From NCBI RefSeq assembly GCF_000143415.4, contig NW_003314270.1:248001-312000 (forward strand): a stretch of DNA of 64,000 nucleotides, read 5' to 3'. Each line of letters opens with the position of its first letter. Position 1 is the first letter of the stretch. Shown piece after piece: positions 31,222-42,950 of this stretch. The notes beneath the pieces are model-generated. The model had not been told where the DNA came from. It saw nothing but the letters and a program-made list of their open reading frames with translations, and made no database searches. The DNA is from Selaginella moellendorffii (Eukaryota; Streptophyta; Lycopodiopsida; Selaginellales; Selaginellaceae). The position numbers and the translations under genes were made by a program.

Positions 31222-32225
31222 TGTAAGCCACAAATTTTTCCTTTCCAATTTGCCAGCTTACCTCGACTATCCGACCAACTCTGCCTTGGCTTGTGCTAAG
31301 TTCCCTCGCCAGAGTTCTCGCCTATGGTACCAGCTCCTACTTGCTCCTACTTGGTTTCAGCTACTCACTGCACGAGCAACGGAGTGTTAGCCATCCATCT
31401 ACGGATTCCCAAATCTCTCCCAATCCCCCTCCCCGGGTTAGACTGGACTTAAGGTTCGGCTACACTCCCCGCAGGCACAAGCAACCAAGCATACCAAGCT
31501 TCCAGATTCCTAACACCCCAAGGTACCACAAGACTTGATCATGGGACCCTCTAAATCCCAAGCCTTGGGTGTAGCACTTGCTTCGGGACGTCGGGGCGAA
31601 ACACCGTGGCCTAACGGCCCGGTATGGGTACCTCTCGCCCNNNNNNNNNNNNNNNNNNNNNNNNNNNNNNNNNNNNNNNNNNNNNNNNNNNNNNNNNNNN
31701 NNNNNNNNNNNNNNNNNNNNNNNNNNNNNNNNNNNNNNNNGGAAGCCCAACTAGAGAGTTCCCTTCAAGACTGGTTCCTAGACCTCACTATCCCTAAAAT
31801 TTTTTGGAAACCCCAGGAAGCCCCCCCCCCCCCCCCCCCCCCTGGGAGACGCACGCTTTGGGCTTTCACCCCTTGACCCGTATTAGTATTTGGACTTAGT
31901 CTCTGGCTCGATCTTGGACCCGATTTCGGATCCGACTTTGGATTCGGTCTCGGACTCGATCTCGGACTCGATCTCGGACCCACTCTCGGACCCGACCTCG
32001 GACTCGACCTCGGACTCGGTCTCGGACCCAATTTCGGATCTCGGACTCCGTCTCGAACTCGGTCTCGAACTCGGACTCGATTTCAGACTCTATCTCGAAC
32101 TCGGTCCTAGAGTCGGTCTTGGACTCGATCCTCGACTTGGTCCCATCCGATGAACTCTTTGTCATTTTGGTCAAGCTTTTGGGGATCCTTTAGCCTACGA
32201 CATCTCGGGGAGTCGGTTCCTTACA
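31222..32225 (-). repeat. 3' LTR of element B (contains an assembly gap)
   Basis: It matches 37461-38619 over its whole visible length and lacks about 155 bp because of the N-run. It holds a 22-C tract (31821-31842; G in sense) and a CTCGGA-type minisatellite (about 31900-32140). Confidence 0.92.
31641..31740. other. Assembly gap of 100 N
   Basis: Fixed-size N run inside the 3' LTR of B. The other LTR suggests about 255 bases belong here (the 100 N plus about 155 missing). Confidence 0.99.
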
Positions 32226-33010
32226 ACTCCACCACCCATAGAAGAAGTTCGATGCCCACATTGAACGTCTCGTTTTATCCTACGATTTGTTGACCATGTC
32301 TCCGGGGGCATACCCCCACTTAGCGGTGTGCCTAAGTTAGCCTCCCCGGCCAAGAGCCCATGACAACGGAATATAGGTGTCCCTATACTCCTCACCTCAC
32401 CACGCCCTAGTATGGGGTCGGGACTTGAACCCAGCCTTGCTTTACTAGGGGGTTGGGACTCGAACCCAACCTCCGTAGAATACATCTACGGATTTGACAT
32501 CCCTGCGGGGAGTCAGGCGTAGTGCCCTACGCCTGGTCGACCTATCCAACCCATGCTAATTAGCTTACCTTTGGCGTGCCTTTGGGTCCCAACATATGCC
32601 ACTCGCTCAACTTTGCAAATTGATATTTTTAATTGAATTTTGCATAAGTACATAGAGTTCTGCCTTGCAGAAATTCCTCCACTAGATCTCGCGCATTCGC
32701 TAGGTTCTCCTCCGGTTCCCATGTTGCTTCGCAGTGTGGAAATCCTTTCCACTTCACATGGAACTCTCTCACCTCGCGTCCTTGTCGCTTGCTCTTGCGC
32801 GCATTGAGGATGGCCTCGACTTCGTATTCCTCTTCCCCTTGGATAACCTCAGGTAAAGGTCTCACTTGGTCCTTGCGAAGCGGATCCTCAAAGTACGGCT
32901 TGAGTAAGTTCACGTGGAACACTAGGTGCATCTTCCCCATCTCTCGAGGAAGTCGGAGTCGGTAAGCCACTTTACCGATTCGTGCCTCAATCTCTTAAGG
33001 CCCCGCGAAC

Positions 33011-33062
33011 CTGTTTAAGGAACTCAAGATCAATTCATTTACAAGAATAAATGCATCTTTAC
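33011..33062 (-). other. Intron-like interval 2 between integrase and chromodomain (52 nt)
   Basis: On the minus strand: CAAAG|GTAAAG...TTAAACAG|GTTCGC. Removal joins KLTQR to FAGP-stop-EIEARIGKVAYRL in frame, the usual sequence before the chromodomain. It lacks a perfect branch motif, but size and borders match the host genes' introns. Confidence 0.7.
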
Positions 33063-33480
33063 CTTTGGGTCAACTTTCGGCTGATCCCACTTGGTAGTCT
33101 GAGGTTCTTGGTGTTCAGCCACACCTTCTCCCCAGCTTGGAACTCTACATCCCGACGCTTCTGGTTCGCGTATTTGGTTTGCCTTTGTTGAGCCCGTTCC
33201 AAGGAATCCCTCACTAGATTCCAAATGCTGAGTCTTTCCGCCGTGAATGCCTCCACTGCGGGCAATTCTCCATGATACTCGGCCACGCCGAGTTCCACAG
33301 GACCTTCGATAGCTCGCCCATTGATGACTTCCCATGGACTCACCCCGATACTCGAATGTGGTGAGTTGTTATAACACATTTCCGCAAGTCCCAAATGACT
33401 TACCCAATCGGTCTGGTCTCCCGAGACATAGCATCGCAAATAATCCTCCAGCTGCCTATTCACCCTTTCCGTTTGTCCGT

Positions 33481-33526
33481 CTGTCAAGAAGTGTTAGTGC
33501 CAACAACTTGACTCAATACCCCATAC
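33481..33526 (-). other. Intron-like interval 1 in the integrase (46 nt)
   Basis: On the minus strand: CAG|GTATGG...TTGACAG|AC, with CACTAACAC (a CTAAC branch-point-like motif) about 16 nt before the end. Removal joins YHPQT to DGQTERVNR, the conserved motif around the integrase catalytic glutamate. If not removed, translation stops within it (GGT ATG GGG TAT TGA). Confidence 0.75.
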
Positions 33527-36500
33527 CTGTCTGTGGGTGATAGGCTGTGCTGAATTTCAACTTGGTGCGATACTGTTCCAGGAGAGTCCTCCAGAACCTA
33601 CTGGTGAAGATCTTATCTCGATCTGAGATGATCTCTTCCGGTCTTCCCCGCACTCGAACCACTTGTTCGAAGAACAGCTTTGCCACACCTTCCGCATCCA
33701 CCTCCATTGTGGTGGGTATGAAGTGTGCCATTTTCGAAAATCGGTCCACCACCACGAATATCACATCAAACCCCTCGCTTGGGGGGAGTCCCGTGATGAA
33801 GTCCATCGTAAGACATTTCCACGGGTGATCTGGAATTGGGATGCTTTGCAACAAGCCCCCACTAGCCTTAGTCACAGCTTTTACCTGCTGACATGTTGGA
33901 CATGTCTTTACATAGTCTTGGACGTCCTTAGCCATATCTGGCCAATGGTACTTCCTTTTGAGTAAGCCCATCGTCTTGGGCACTCCACCGTGTCCCGCAA
34001 GAGGTCCGTCATGACACTCTTCTAAGGCCACCTTCCTTAGTTCCCCTTCTGGAACATACACCCTCGTTTGCTTGTAATAAATGAGTCCGTTGTGTTCCGC
34101 ATAGCCCGTTTTCTCTTCCGTTGGCAGCTCACCTCTCTGGTGAGCTTCCCGCGCCTCTAGATTCCTCAGCAACACTTCCTGTGCTAGACCATCGTTCTCA
34201 TATGCTATCCGCACATCATCCCAGAAGGTTGCTGTTGCGCTGGATATTGCCAACCTCAAGCTCGCTTTTCGACTTAGCGCATCCGCCACGATGTTGCTCT
34301 TCCCAGGCTTGAACAGAATTTTGCAATCAAACTCGGCCAAGGTATTGGCCCACCGACCTTGTTTCCCTCTTAGGTCGGGCTGTGATAAGAAGTGTTTCGT
34401 TGCCACATTGTCCGTGTAAACCTTGAAGTGTCTCCCAAGGTAGTGTCGCCACTCCTTGAGCGCCTTGACCACCGCAAACAATTCCTTCTCGTGGGCAGGC
34501 CACTTCCGTTGAGCCTTGTCCAGCTTCTTCGAGAAGAACGCTACCGGATGGTTGTCTTGCTTCAAAACTGCGCCCAACGCAAAGTCCGAAGCATCCGTTT
34601 CTACCTCAAAGTCCTTACCAAAGTCTGGTAATGCCAATACGGGAGCCTTCCTCAACTTCCCTTTGAGGTGGACGAATGCCGCCTCGCATTCCGCTGTCCA
34701 CACCATCTTCCCTTTTCCTGTTTGGTCCGTTAAGGGCAGGGCTACTCTCGAATAGTGTCTGATAAACTTTCGATAGTAGTTGCATAGCCCCAGGAATGCC
34801 CTCAACTCGTGTACATTGGCTGGTCACTCCCATTCCTGGATCGCTTGGACCTTCTCCGGGTCCACCTTGAGCCCGTCCTGGCCCACCACATGCCCGAGAA
34901 ACTTTACCTCTTGTTGAGCAAAGTCACATTTGCTCTCTTTAGCATACAGCTTGTGTTCCCTTAGTTTCTCAAACACCTTCGCTAAGTGTTCGGCATGCTC
35001 CTCTAGCGTCTCGCTATAGATCAGGATGTCATCGATATAGACGACCACGAAGTGATCCAGATAGGGTACAAAGATGTGGTTCATTAGCGCCGAAAATGTT
35101 GCCGGCGCATTACATAGCCCGAAGGGCATCACCAGAAACTTGAAGCTCCCATACCTCGTTCGACAGGTTGTCTTCTCGACATCTTCCTCGGCTACCCTGA
35201 TCTGGTAGTATCCTGACCTTAGGTCAATCCTCGAGAAGTATTTTGTCTTTCCCAACCTATCGAACAGGTCCTCAATCCTTGGCAAAGGGTACTTGTTCTT
35301 CTTTGTATACTTGTTGAGCAACCGATAGTCTATGCACATGCGCATAGATCCATCTTTCTTTTTCACAAATAACACCGGCGCCCCATACGGCGACTTGCTC
35401 AACCTAACATACCCTTTGTCCACCAACTCCTCTAGTTGGCACTTGAGCTCCTTGAGTTCTTTTTCGTTCAAACGATAAGGGGGACGAACCACTGCCTCAG
35501 CACCCTCGACCAGCTCAGTCTTATGTTCTATCGGTCGTGCTGGGGGTAGCCCCGCTGGTAGCTCCTCCGGCATGGTATCATGGAATTGGTCCAACACCCG
35601 TTGGATCACTAAAGGTACTTCTTCCATTCTTGTCTTTTTGTCACTCTTCACCGAGAGTAAGCACAAAAATGCTGCCTTAGTTCCTTTAGTGAGTTGTCCT
35701 CTCGTGGACACCAGGTTTAAGCAGGAATCTCTAACCTTGCTTTGCCCTACCTTTAGATCTTGGGCCTCCACCCTAGATCTTTTTCCTTGGGTATTCGCCA
35801 GTACCACAAGGTTTCTACCTTGTCCATGCAAGGCTACCACGAATCGATTGAACCAATCCATTCCGAAGATCACGTCAAATCCCGCCATGTCCAACACGGT
35901 GAAATCCATGTCCACCTTCCAAGTCCCCAGTTCGACTCTCGCTTGTCAAAGTACCTCATCGGTGCTTTGGCTACCTTGAACAAACTCTATAGTCCTTGGT
36001 TCGCCTAGCCGCTGCACCGTTAGTCTGGCTTGCCGGACTATGTCTGCAGCCACAAAATTATCCGAAGCACCCGTGTCAATAAGGATTTTAACAAAGCTAC
36101 CTCCGAGCTTCCCTCGGAGGGCTAGTAAATGTCGCGAACGACTCTCTACCAAAGTTGCTCATGTAATGAGTAACTTTGAGTTAGGGACTGGATCACATAC
36201 CTCCGTTTGGACTTCACCCGACTTGATGGCCATATTGGCTCTGGCCTTCTTCGGGTAGGGACATTCCCTCGAGAAGTGTCCCGCTTCACCGCAGTTGTAG
36301 CATACGTTGTTTCCCACGCTGCTATACGACTTGACCTTTTTATCCGTGGGTTTGTCTCTTTTCGCTTGACTCCCCCACGTACTCGCTCGCTAGCCACCGG
36401 ATTTGCCTTTCCGGAACCCCGAGGACTCATTCTTAGAGAAACTCCTCTTGAATTTCCCTTTGCTAAACGTTCCCCTTGGTTTGGCCCCTTTGCTAAACGT

Positions 36501-37445
36501 GGATCCCGACCCCGTGATGTTCCCCTTTTACAAGTTATCTTTGAAATGCACCTTGATGGCTGCATCCAACGCTTTCTTGTAGTTGGTCGGGTTCCACCGC
36601 ATTACTTCGCCGCGAGCCCAGGTTTGCAAACATGATATGAAGGCATGGAACGCATCCAATTCCCCCATGTCTGTGACAAGTATCCTCTTTGCCATAAACC
36701 CATTCACATACTCCTGAATGGTTCCAGTCTGCTTCAGGCTACTCAGCTCGTCCCTTAGGTGCAGAGTAGCATTCGGAGGAACGTAAGTTGCGCAGATCCT
36801 CGCCTTCATCATTTCCCAAGTGGCCACTGGTCCTTCGTTGGCCTCCATTGTTCTCCACCAAGACTTGGCATTATCTGCCAAGTATGGTTTTGCACATGGG
36901 ACCTTCTCCGAGCTCGGTAATCGCAACGCTCGGAAGTAGTCCTCCATATCATAAAACCAATCCTCCACCACCTTATAGTCGTTCACTCCCTTGAAGACCG
37001 GTGGGGGCTTCGGTTTGTACTTGGGAATTGCCTGAGGGACTGATTCCACTTCGGTCTGTTCGACCTTGTCTGGTTTTGCCTCAGTCCCTGCCGAAGGGTC
37101 CGCACCTTCTGCGCTGCCAGCATCCGCAGTCTTTCGCTTTTTCTTCCGCTTCTCATCACGCTTTAGCTTGCGTACGAGAGTCTCTAGCAGGGCATTGGTC
37201 TGTGCCAATTGTCCTTCTAGAACATCCAATCGAGCCTTGGACGACCGAACCTCACCACCGGACTCCTATTTGGAAGTTGCCTCACTGGAGTCCTCCTCAT
37301 GCAAGGATTCCTCATCCATAGCCTCCTGTTCGACCGGAGGCTCCAGCTTTGGAGGAGGTTCCGTCTCCGCCTGGGTTCGCTTACGTCCTGCCCTTGCCAT
37401 CTCCCAGCAATCCGCCTCTATCCTTCGCTAGAACTGAGGAAGAGG

Positions 37446-37457
37446 CTCCGATACCAA
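37446..37457 (-). other. Primer-binding site of element B
   Basis: Reverse complement TGGTATCGGAGC differs at one base (A to G) from the initiator tRNA-Met consensus and lies three bases inside the 5' LTR. Confidence 0.85.
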
Positions 37458-37460
37458 ATT

Positions 37461-38619
37461 GTAAGCCACAATTTTTTCCTTTCTAATTTGCCAGCTTACC
37501 TCGACTATCCGACCAACTTTGCCTTGGCTTGTGCTAAGTTCCCTCGCCAAGGTTCTCGCCTATGGTACCAGCTCCTACTTGGTCCTACTTGGTTTCAGCT
37601 ACTCACTGCACGAGCAACGGAGTGTTAGCCATCCATCTACGGATTCCCAAATCTCTCCCAATCCCCCTCCCCGGGTTAGACTGGACTTAAGGTTCGGCTA
37701 CACTCCCCACAGGCACAAGCAACCAAGCATACCAAGCTTCCAGATTCCTAACACCCCAAGGTACCACAAGACTTGATCATGGGACCCTCTAAATCCCAAG
37801 CCTTGGGTGTAGCACTTGCTTCGGGACGTCGGGGCGAAACACCGTGGCCTAACGGCCCGGTATGGGTACCTCTACCCCCCCACTTCCATCCCAAAGGGAA
37901 GGCCCAAGCCCCTAGGAAGGGCGAGGACCAATGAGCCACAAGGTACTCAAGTGGGGCACCACTCCACCTGAGCCGGGAGCACCGCAGTCGGTTTCCCTTT
38001 TGGGAGTGGGAGCTGCTCTTGAGCACTTCCCTGGGTGGCCCCTCCGGCACCACTCAGGCCCATGCTCACTCCCACCCAAGGCCCCTCGGCCCCAGTCTCA
38101 AGTTTGGAAGCACCACTGGAGAGTTCCTTCAAGACTGGTTCCTGGACCTCACTATCCCTACTATACTTTTGGAACCCCCTGCAGCCCCCCCCCCCCCCCC
38201 CCCCCCTGGGAGACGCACGCTTTGGGCTTTCACCCCTTGACCCGTATTAGTATTTGGACTTAGTCTCTGGCTCGATCTCGGACCCGATTTCGGATCCGAC
38301 TTCAGATTCGGTCTCGGACTCGATCTCGGACTTGATCTCGGACCCGATCTTGGACCCGACCTCGGACTCGACCTCGGACTCGGTCTCGGACCCGATTTCG
38401 GATCTCGGACTCCGTCTCGAACTCGGTCTCGAACTCGGACTCGAACTTGGTCCCCAAGTCGGTCTCGGACTCGATTCCGGACTCTATCTCGAACTCGGTC
38501 CTAGAGTCGGTCTTGGACTCGATCCTCGACTTGGTCCCATCCGATGAACTCTTTGTCATTTCGGTCAAGCTTTTGGGGATCCTTTAGCCTACGACATCTC
38601 GGGGAGTCGGTTCCTTACA
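37461..38619 (-). repeat. 5' LTR of element B
   Basis: 1159 bp, TG...CA. It contains a 22-C tract (38185-38206) and a minisatellite of CTCGGACTCGAT-like units (about 38270-38530) that creates spurious Ser-Asp or Arg-rich open frames. Confidence 0.92.
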
Positions 38620-39704
38620 TTTACATGAGTTTCTCATATGTCTCTAAGGGATGGACTGCAATAGTACAATGGTTTGAGTGTAGCCACTTATAAGGATTGG
38701 AGTAATCTCTTGGATGTCTTCAAACGTGTATTTAGATTTGGGATTTTGGTTTAGATCTAGCTTTTGCATTGTTTAAATCTCTATTTTCTTATAACTTTTC
38801 TCAATTTCTTCTTTTTGTTTTTTCTTTTTCATTCATCTTCATGGCAAAGTAGTAGCCTCCTCTTCCTTTGACTCTAGAGTAGCAGTTGGTGCAATTACTC
38901 AATGCTATGTAGTTGTAATTGAACAATCAAACTTAGCTGATGGCAGTATTTATGACACGTGGTATAGCTCCTCTTGCTCTTGTTACCAATCTTTGCGTCT
39001 TGCCGGAATTTTTCTATGAAAATCCTGGGAATGATGTGTACTATTAGTTTGATCTCTTTATGATGATTACCACATATTATTTTTGGGATAATGTTTGGCG
39101 TTTGCATGAGTTTCCCACATATTTTCAAGGGATGCCACTACAATGGTACAATGGTTTAAGTGTAGCCACTTGTGAGAATTGGAGCATTCTTCTGGACATC
39201 TTCAATCGTGCATTTAGATGTGTTAACAATTGTGATAATGCCTTTCAACAATTGCATTATTTTCGCCAAGAGCCATCTAAGTTCATAATGCAATTTATCA
39301 TTTGTTTCTGAAACCTTTTACTTTATGTAAAGCCAAATATATTAAAGCGGATCAAGTTGGGAATGTTATAGCTAATACTTTGTCAAAATCTTATAGGATT
39401 TGTGCATGCACTTGCTTTAGCCACTCTTGACAATGCTCTTCATTTGGCACAACATTATAATATGTCACCTCTTCCACTTTTCATTGCACGTTCTTCAGCT
39501 CTACTTCATTTGGGAGATGGTTATGTTCCAATGGATGTTAATGCTACTGCTACCCGAGTTTAAGGTCAAGGGCGAGGACGTGGTCATGGTCATGATATTT
39601 ATTGTTGGGCATGTGATGAAGTTGATCACATTTATCGGCATTATTGACATTTTCCGAATTGGTGACCTCTATTTCCTGAGTGGAGACCTTAGCGTCAATA
39701 ACGT
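38620..39704 (+). mobile_element. Ty3/gypsy element A2, second segment (gag)
   Basis: It resumes the A2 gag (TTTACATGAGTTTCTC). At about 38740 it passes into a second leader/gag copy (38740-39320, including MPLQWYNGLSV and FQQLHYFRQEPSKFIM), so the segment contains a partial duplication of the gag start. It is cut at 39704 by element D and resumes at 56362. Confidence 0.75.
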
Positions 39705-41060
39705 TGTAAGCGACTAATTTTTCCATTCTACTTTAGTCACTTAACCACACCTCCGACCACTTGGAGGAGTCTCACTCACAACCTCTATAAGTCTTATTTC
39801 AAACTTGGGCTTGCTAGCCCCGAGAATGGCATCCCCACCACTCAACCCTTGCACTCGGCCCAAGTGCTCCATGTGTCCGATCCCATGATTGACACCACAA
39901 GGTACCACCGACATATCAGCCCGTTACGCTAAGGCCATGCCCATTCACCTTGGTCATACCGGTGGTCCGACACCACCTCCATCACAGTCCCCTCTCTCAA
40001 AGACCAAGCCATCTGTTCATGAGTGATCATCCCAGATCCACTCCTTAGCATCCTTAGGATGCCCATAGACATGGGGAATAGCCTTCCCCAATATCCCTTT
40101 TCCAGTCCCCACCAAGTCCCTTTTGGTCCATGGCCATGTTCACCAACACTACCATTGGGTCGAGGCCCATAGGCCCGACCACCAAGTCCCACGGTCCTCT
40201 GTGACTTCCTCAGCACCCAACTGTATCCTTGGTCACTACACCAAAGGATTACTCCTCTTCCTTTCCACAGTCTGGGCCTTTGGGACAACATTTCGGAACA
40301 CCGTGGCCTTACGTGAGCCTCGTGGGTACTCTTCCTGCTTTCCATCTTTATGTGCTCTAGCCATGGGCTTAGAGCGAGGTTCCATTAAGCCATGTCTGGT
40401 ATCCAAGTGGTAGTGCCACCCACACTTGGATTGGGAGCATTAGCCAAACGATCTCCCGGGGGAACTAGAGTCGGCTCTTGAACACTTCACCAAGCTACCC
40501 CACTTGTCGGTCCGTGTTCACTCTAGTCTTAGACTTCTCAGTGGGCAACTCATCACCCAACACTAGGTACAGCCTTTCTGGGCCAAACTAGCCTTTCCTG
40601 GCCAAACTGGCTCCACTGTAGTCCTCCCCCTTACTATACTTTTGGAGCTCACCAAACCCCCTAGGGTCTGGGAGATGAACGCTTTGGGCTTTCACCCTCT
40701 CAGACTTGAACTCGGACTCGGACTCGGACTCGGTCTCGGACTCGGACTCAGACTCGGACTCGGACTCGGTCTCGGCCTTGGCCTCGGTCTTAGTCTCTCT
40801 CTCAATCTCGGTCTCGGTCCATCTCGAACACTTCCACGTGTCATGTGTTGGTCCTTTTGGGTCCCTTTTTGGAGCCTTGCTTATTGCTCACTTCGTGCTT
40901 GTTCCTCGAGCACTTTGTTGGGAGTTCCACTCCCACTCTTGACCTTTCAAGTCGGAGCTTTTAGTCCAAACGTGTTATGTTCGTTTGGCTTTCACTTCGG
41001 CCACTACCACATGACGCCCTTCCGGCTCCACTTTGGGGCTTAGGGATTTTGTGTCTCACA
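39705..41060 (-). repeat. Left (3') LTR of element D
   Basis: TGTAAGCGAC...GTGTCTCACA, 1356 bp. It contains a short CTCGGACT minisatellite (about 40700-40830) that is much smaller than in the sister LTRs. Confidence 0.88.
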
Positions 41061-41227
41061 ACTCCACCACCCATAGATGAAGTTTGATGTCCTCATCGAA
41101 CGGTAAACCCTTTTATAAAGTAACACTTGCAGGTATTACCATTTCCATCCTTGGCACTCGGCCAATATTTGTCTATGGTTTGACCCCGAAGGCTCACCAT
41201 GCCTTGTCCATCCTCTAAGGAGCATAG

Positions 41228-42950
41228 TGTGAGACACAAAATCCCTAGGCCCCAAAGTGGAGCCGGAAGGGCGCCACATAGTAGTGGCCGAAGCGAGAGC
41301 CAAACAAGCGTAACACGTTTGGACCAAAAGCTCTGACTTGAAAAGTCAAGAGCGGGAGTGGAACTCCCAACGAAGTGCTCGAGGAACGAGCACGAAGCGA
41401 GCAAAAGGCGAGGCTCCAAAAAGGGACCCAAAAGGACCAACACATGACACGTGGGAGTGTCCGAGATGGACTCGAGTTGGAGTCTGAAGTGGAGTCCGAG
41501 ATGGAGTCCGAGGTGGACCCGAGATGGACCCGAGATGGAGTCCGAGATGGAGTCCGAGGTGGACCCGAGATGGACCCGAGATGGAGTCCGAGATGGAGTC
41601 CGAGATGGAGTCCGAGGGGGACCCGAGATGGACCCAAAATGGAGTCCGAGATGGAGTCCGAGATGGACCCGAGATGGAGTCCGAGATGTAGTCCGAGATG
41701 GAGTCCGAGATGGAGTCCGAGATGGAGTCCGAGATGGAGTCCGAGATGGAGTCCGAGGTGGACCCAAGATGGACCCGAGATGGAGTCCGAGATGGAGTCC
41801 GAAGTCGAGACCGAGACCGGGACCGAGACCGGGACCGAGACCGGGACCGAGACCGAGATCGGGACCGAGACCGAGACCGAGGCCGAGGCCGAGACCGAGC
41901 CCGAGCCCGAGCCCGAGTCCGAGTCCGAGTCCGAGTCCGAGTCCGGAGCCTGAGAGGGTGAAAGCCCAAAGCGTTCGTCTCCCAGACCCTGGGGGGTTTG
42001 GTGAGCTCCAAAAGTATAGTAGGGGGGAGGACTGCAGTGGAGCCAGTTTGGCCAGGAAAGGCCAGTTTGGCCCAGGAAGGCCAGACCCAGTGTTGGGTGA
42101 TGAGCTGCCCACTAGGAAGTCCAAGACTAGAGTGAACTCAGACCGACAAGCGAGGTAGCTTGGTGAAGTGTTCAAGAGCCGGCTCTAGTTCCCCCGGGAG
42201 ATCGACTGGCCGATGCTCCCAGTCCAAGTGTGGGTGGCACTACCTACTTGGATACCAGGCGTGGCTCAACGGAACCTCGCTCTAAGCCCATGGCTAGAGC
42301 ACCTAAAGGCGATAGGTGGGGAGAGTACCCAGGTGGCTCGCGTAAGGCCATGGTGTTCCGAAATGTCGTCCCAAAGGCCCAGACTGTGGAAAGGAAGAGG
42401 AGCAGTCCTCTGGGGTAGTGACCAAGGACACAGTCGTGTGGTGAGGAAGTCCCAGAGGACCGTGGGACTTAGTGGTCGGGCCTGTGGGCCTCGATCCAGT
42501 GGCAGTGTTGGCAAACACGGCCAGGGGCAGAAAGGGACTTGGTAGGAACTGACAAAGGGACTTTGGGGAAGGCAATTCCCCAGGTCTGTGGGCATCCTAA
42601 GGATGCTAAGGAGTGGATCTAGGATGACCCCTCGTAGACAGATGGCCCAGTCTTGGAGAGACGGGATGGTGATGCAAGTGGTATTGGACCATTTGCGCAG
42701 CAAAGGTGAATGGGCATGGCCTTAGCGTAACGGGCCGAGATGTCAGTGGTACCTTTGGGTGTCGGTCATGGGATCGGACACGTGGAGCACTTGGACCAAG
42801 TGCAAAGGTTGAGTGGCATGGATGCCATTCTCGGGGCTAGCAAGTCCCAAGTCCTGAATGGGACTTGTGGAGGTTGTGAATGAGACTCCTCCAAGTGGTC
42901 GGAGGTGTGGTTAAGTGACTAAAGTAGAATGGAAAAATTAGTCGCCTACA
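41228..42950 (+). repeat. Solo LTR of the D/E family
   Basis: 1723 bp, TGTGAGACAC...TCGCCTACA, flanked by perfect 5-bp duplications CATAG (41223-41227 and 42951-42955). The uninterrupted target sequence is visible near 51950 (GGAGCATAGTCTTTCC). A GAGTCCGAGATG-type minisatellite fills about 41460-41945. Confidence 0.92.

Larger units (their letters stand above)
32629..37400 (-). pseudogene. gag-pol-chromodomain polyprotein gene of element B with two intron-like insertions
   Basis: ATG at 37400. In order come a Gag coil and core (37229-36528, LKQTGTIQEYVNGFM), the zinc knuckle CYNCGEAGHFSREC (about 36302-36261), protease (LIDTGASDNFVAADIV, about 36084), RT ([10 protein letters not shown], about 35050-35021), RNase H (VETDASDFALGAVL), and integrase (HHCC start HDGPLAGHGG... 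and CPTCQQVK; core MDFITGLP, IISDRDKIF, YHPQT). The chromodomain at the end reads YEVEAILNARK, VKWKGFPHCEATWEP. One frame persists through stops at 37268, 36530, 36392, 36161, 35948, 34826 and (after the introns) 32997. Every stop can be explained by a C-to-T change of CAA, CAG or CGA. The frame changes only at 33526-33481 and 33062-33011, both GT-AG intervals that restore the frame exactly when removed (4674 coding nt). Confidence 0.88.
31222..38619 (-). mobile_element. Chromodomain Ty3/gypsy element B (nearly full length)
   Basis: LTRs lie at 31222-32225 (3', with a 100-N gap) and 37461-38619 (5'), both with TG...CA ends. The target duplication is TTTA or TTTAT/TTTAC (31217-31221; 38620-38624), inside the gag of A2. 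The primer-binding site is at 37446-37457, and a GGTGGTGGAG purine-rich tract precedes the 3' LTR. One gag-pol frame (37400 to 32629) gives Gag, CCHC knuckle, protease, RT, RNase H, integrase and a C-terminal chromodomain, which places it among chromoviruses. Seven in-frame stops make this copy inactive. LTRs differ by only a few per cent over the parts I compared, so it is fairly young. Confidence 0.92.

Noticed and set aside
31821-31842. 22-C tract as a regulatory or structural signal (also 38185-38206)
   Set aside because: A homopolymer of identical length in both LTRs may be real, but sequencing and assembly errors are common there and nothing else supports a role.
33513-34826. Programmed stop readthrough or frameshifting in gag-pol of element B
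   Set aside because: The stops are scattered through gag and pol at non-conserved places and fit C-to-T decay. The frame changes coincide with GT-AG borders rather than slippery sites.
41346-42175. Open frames of up to 360 codons in the LTRs (also near 46649-47661, 52512-53437 and 54841-55812)
   Set aside because: They arise from a 12-bp (multiple of 3) minisatellite that stays open in several frames on both strands. No start context, no conservation between LTR copies and no domain.
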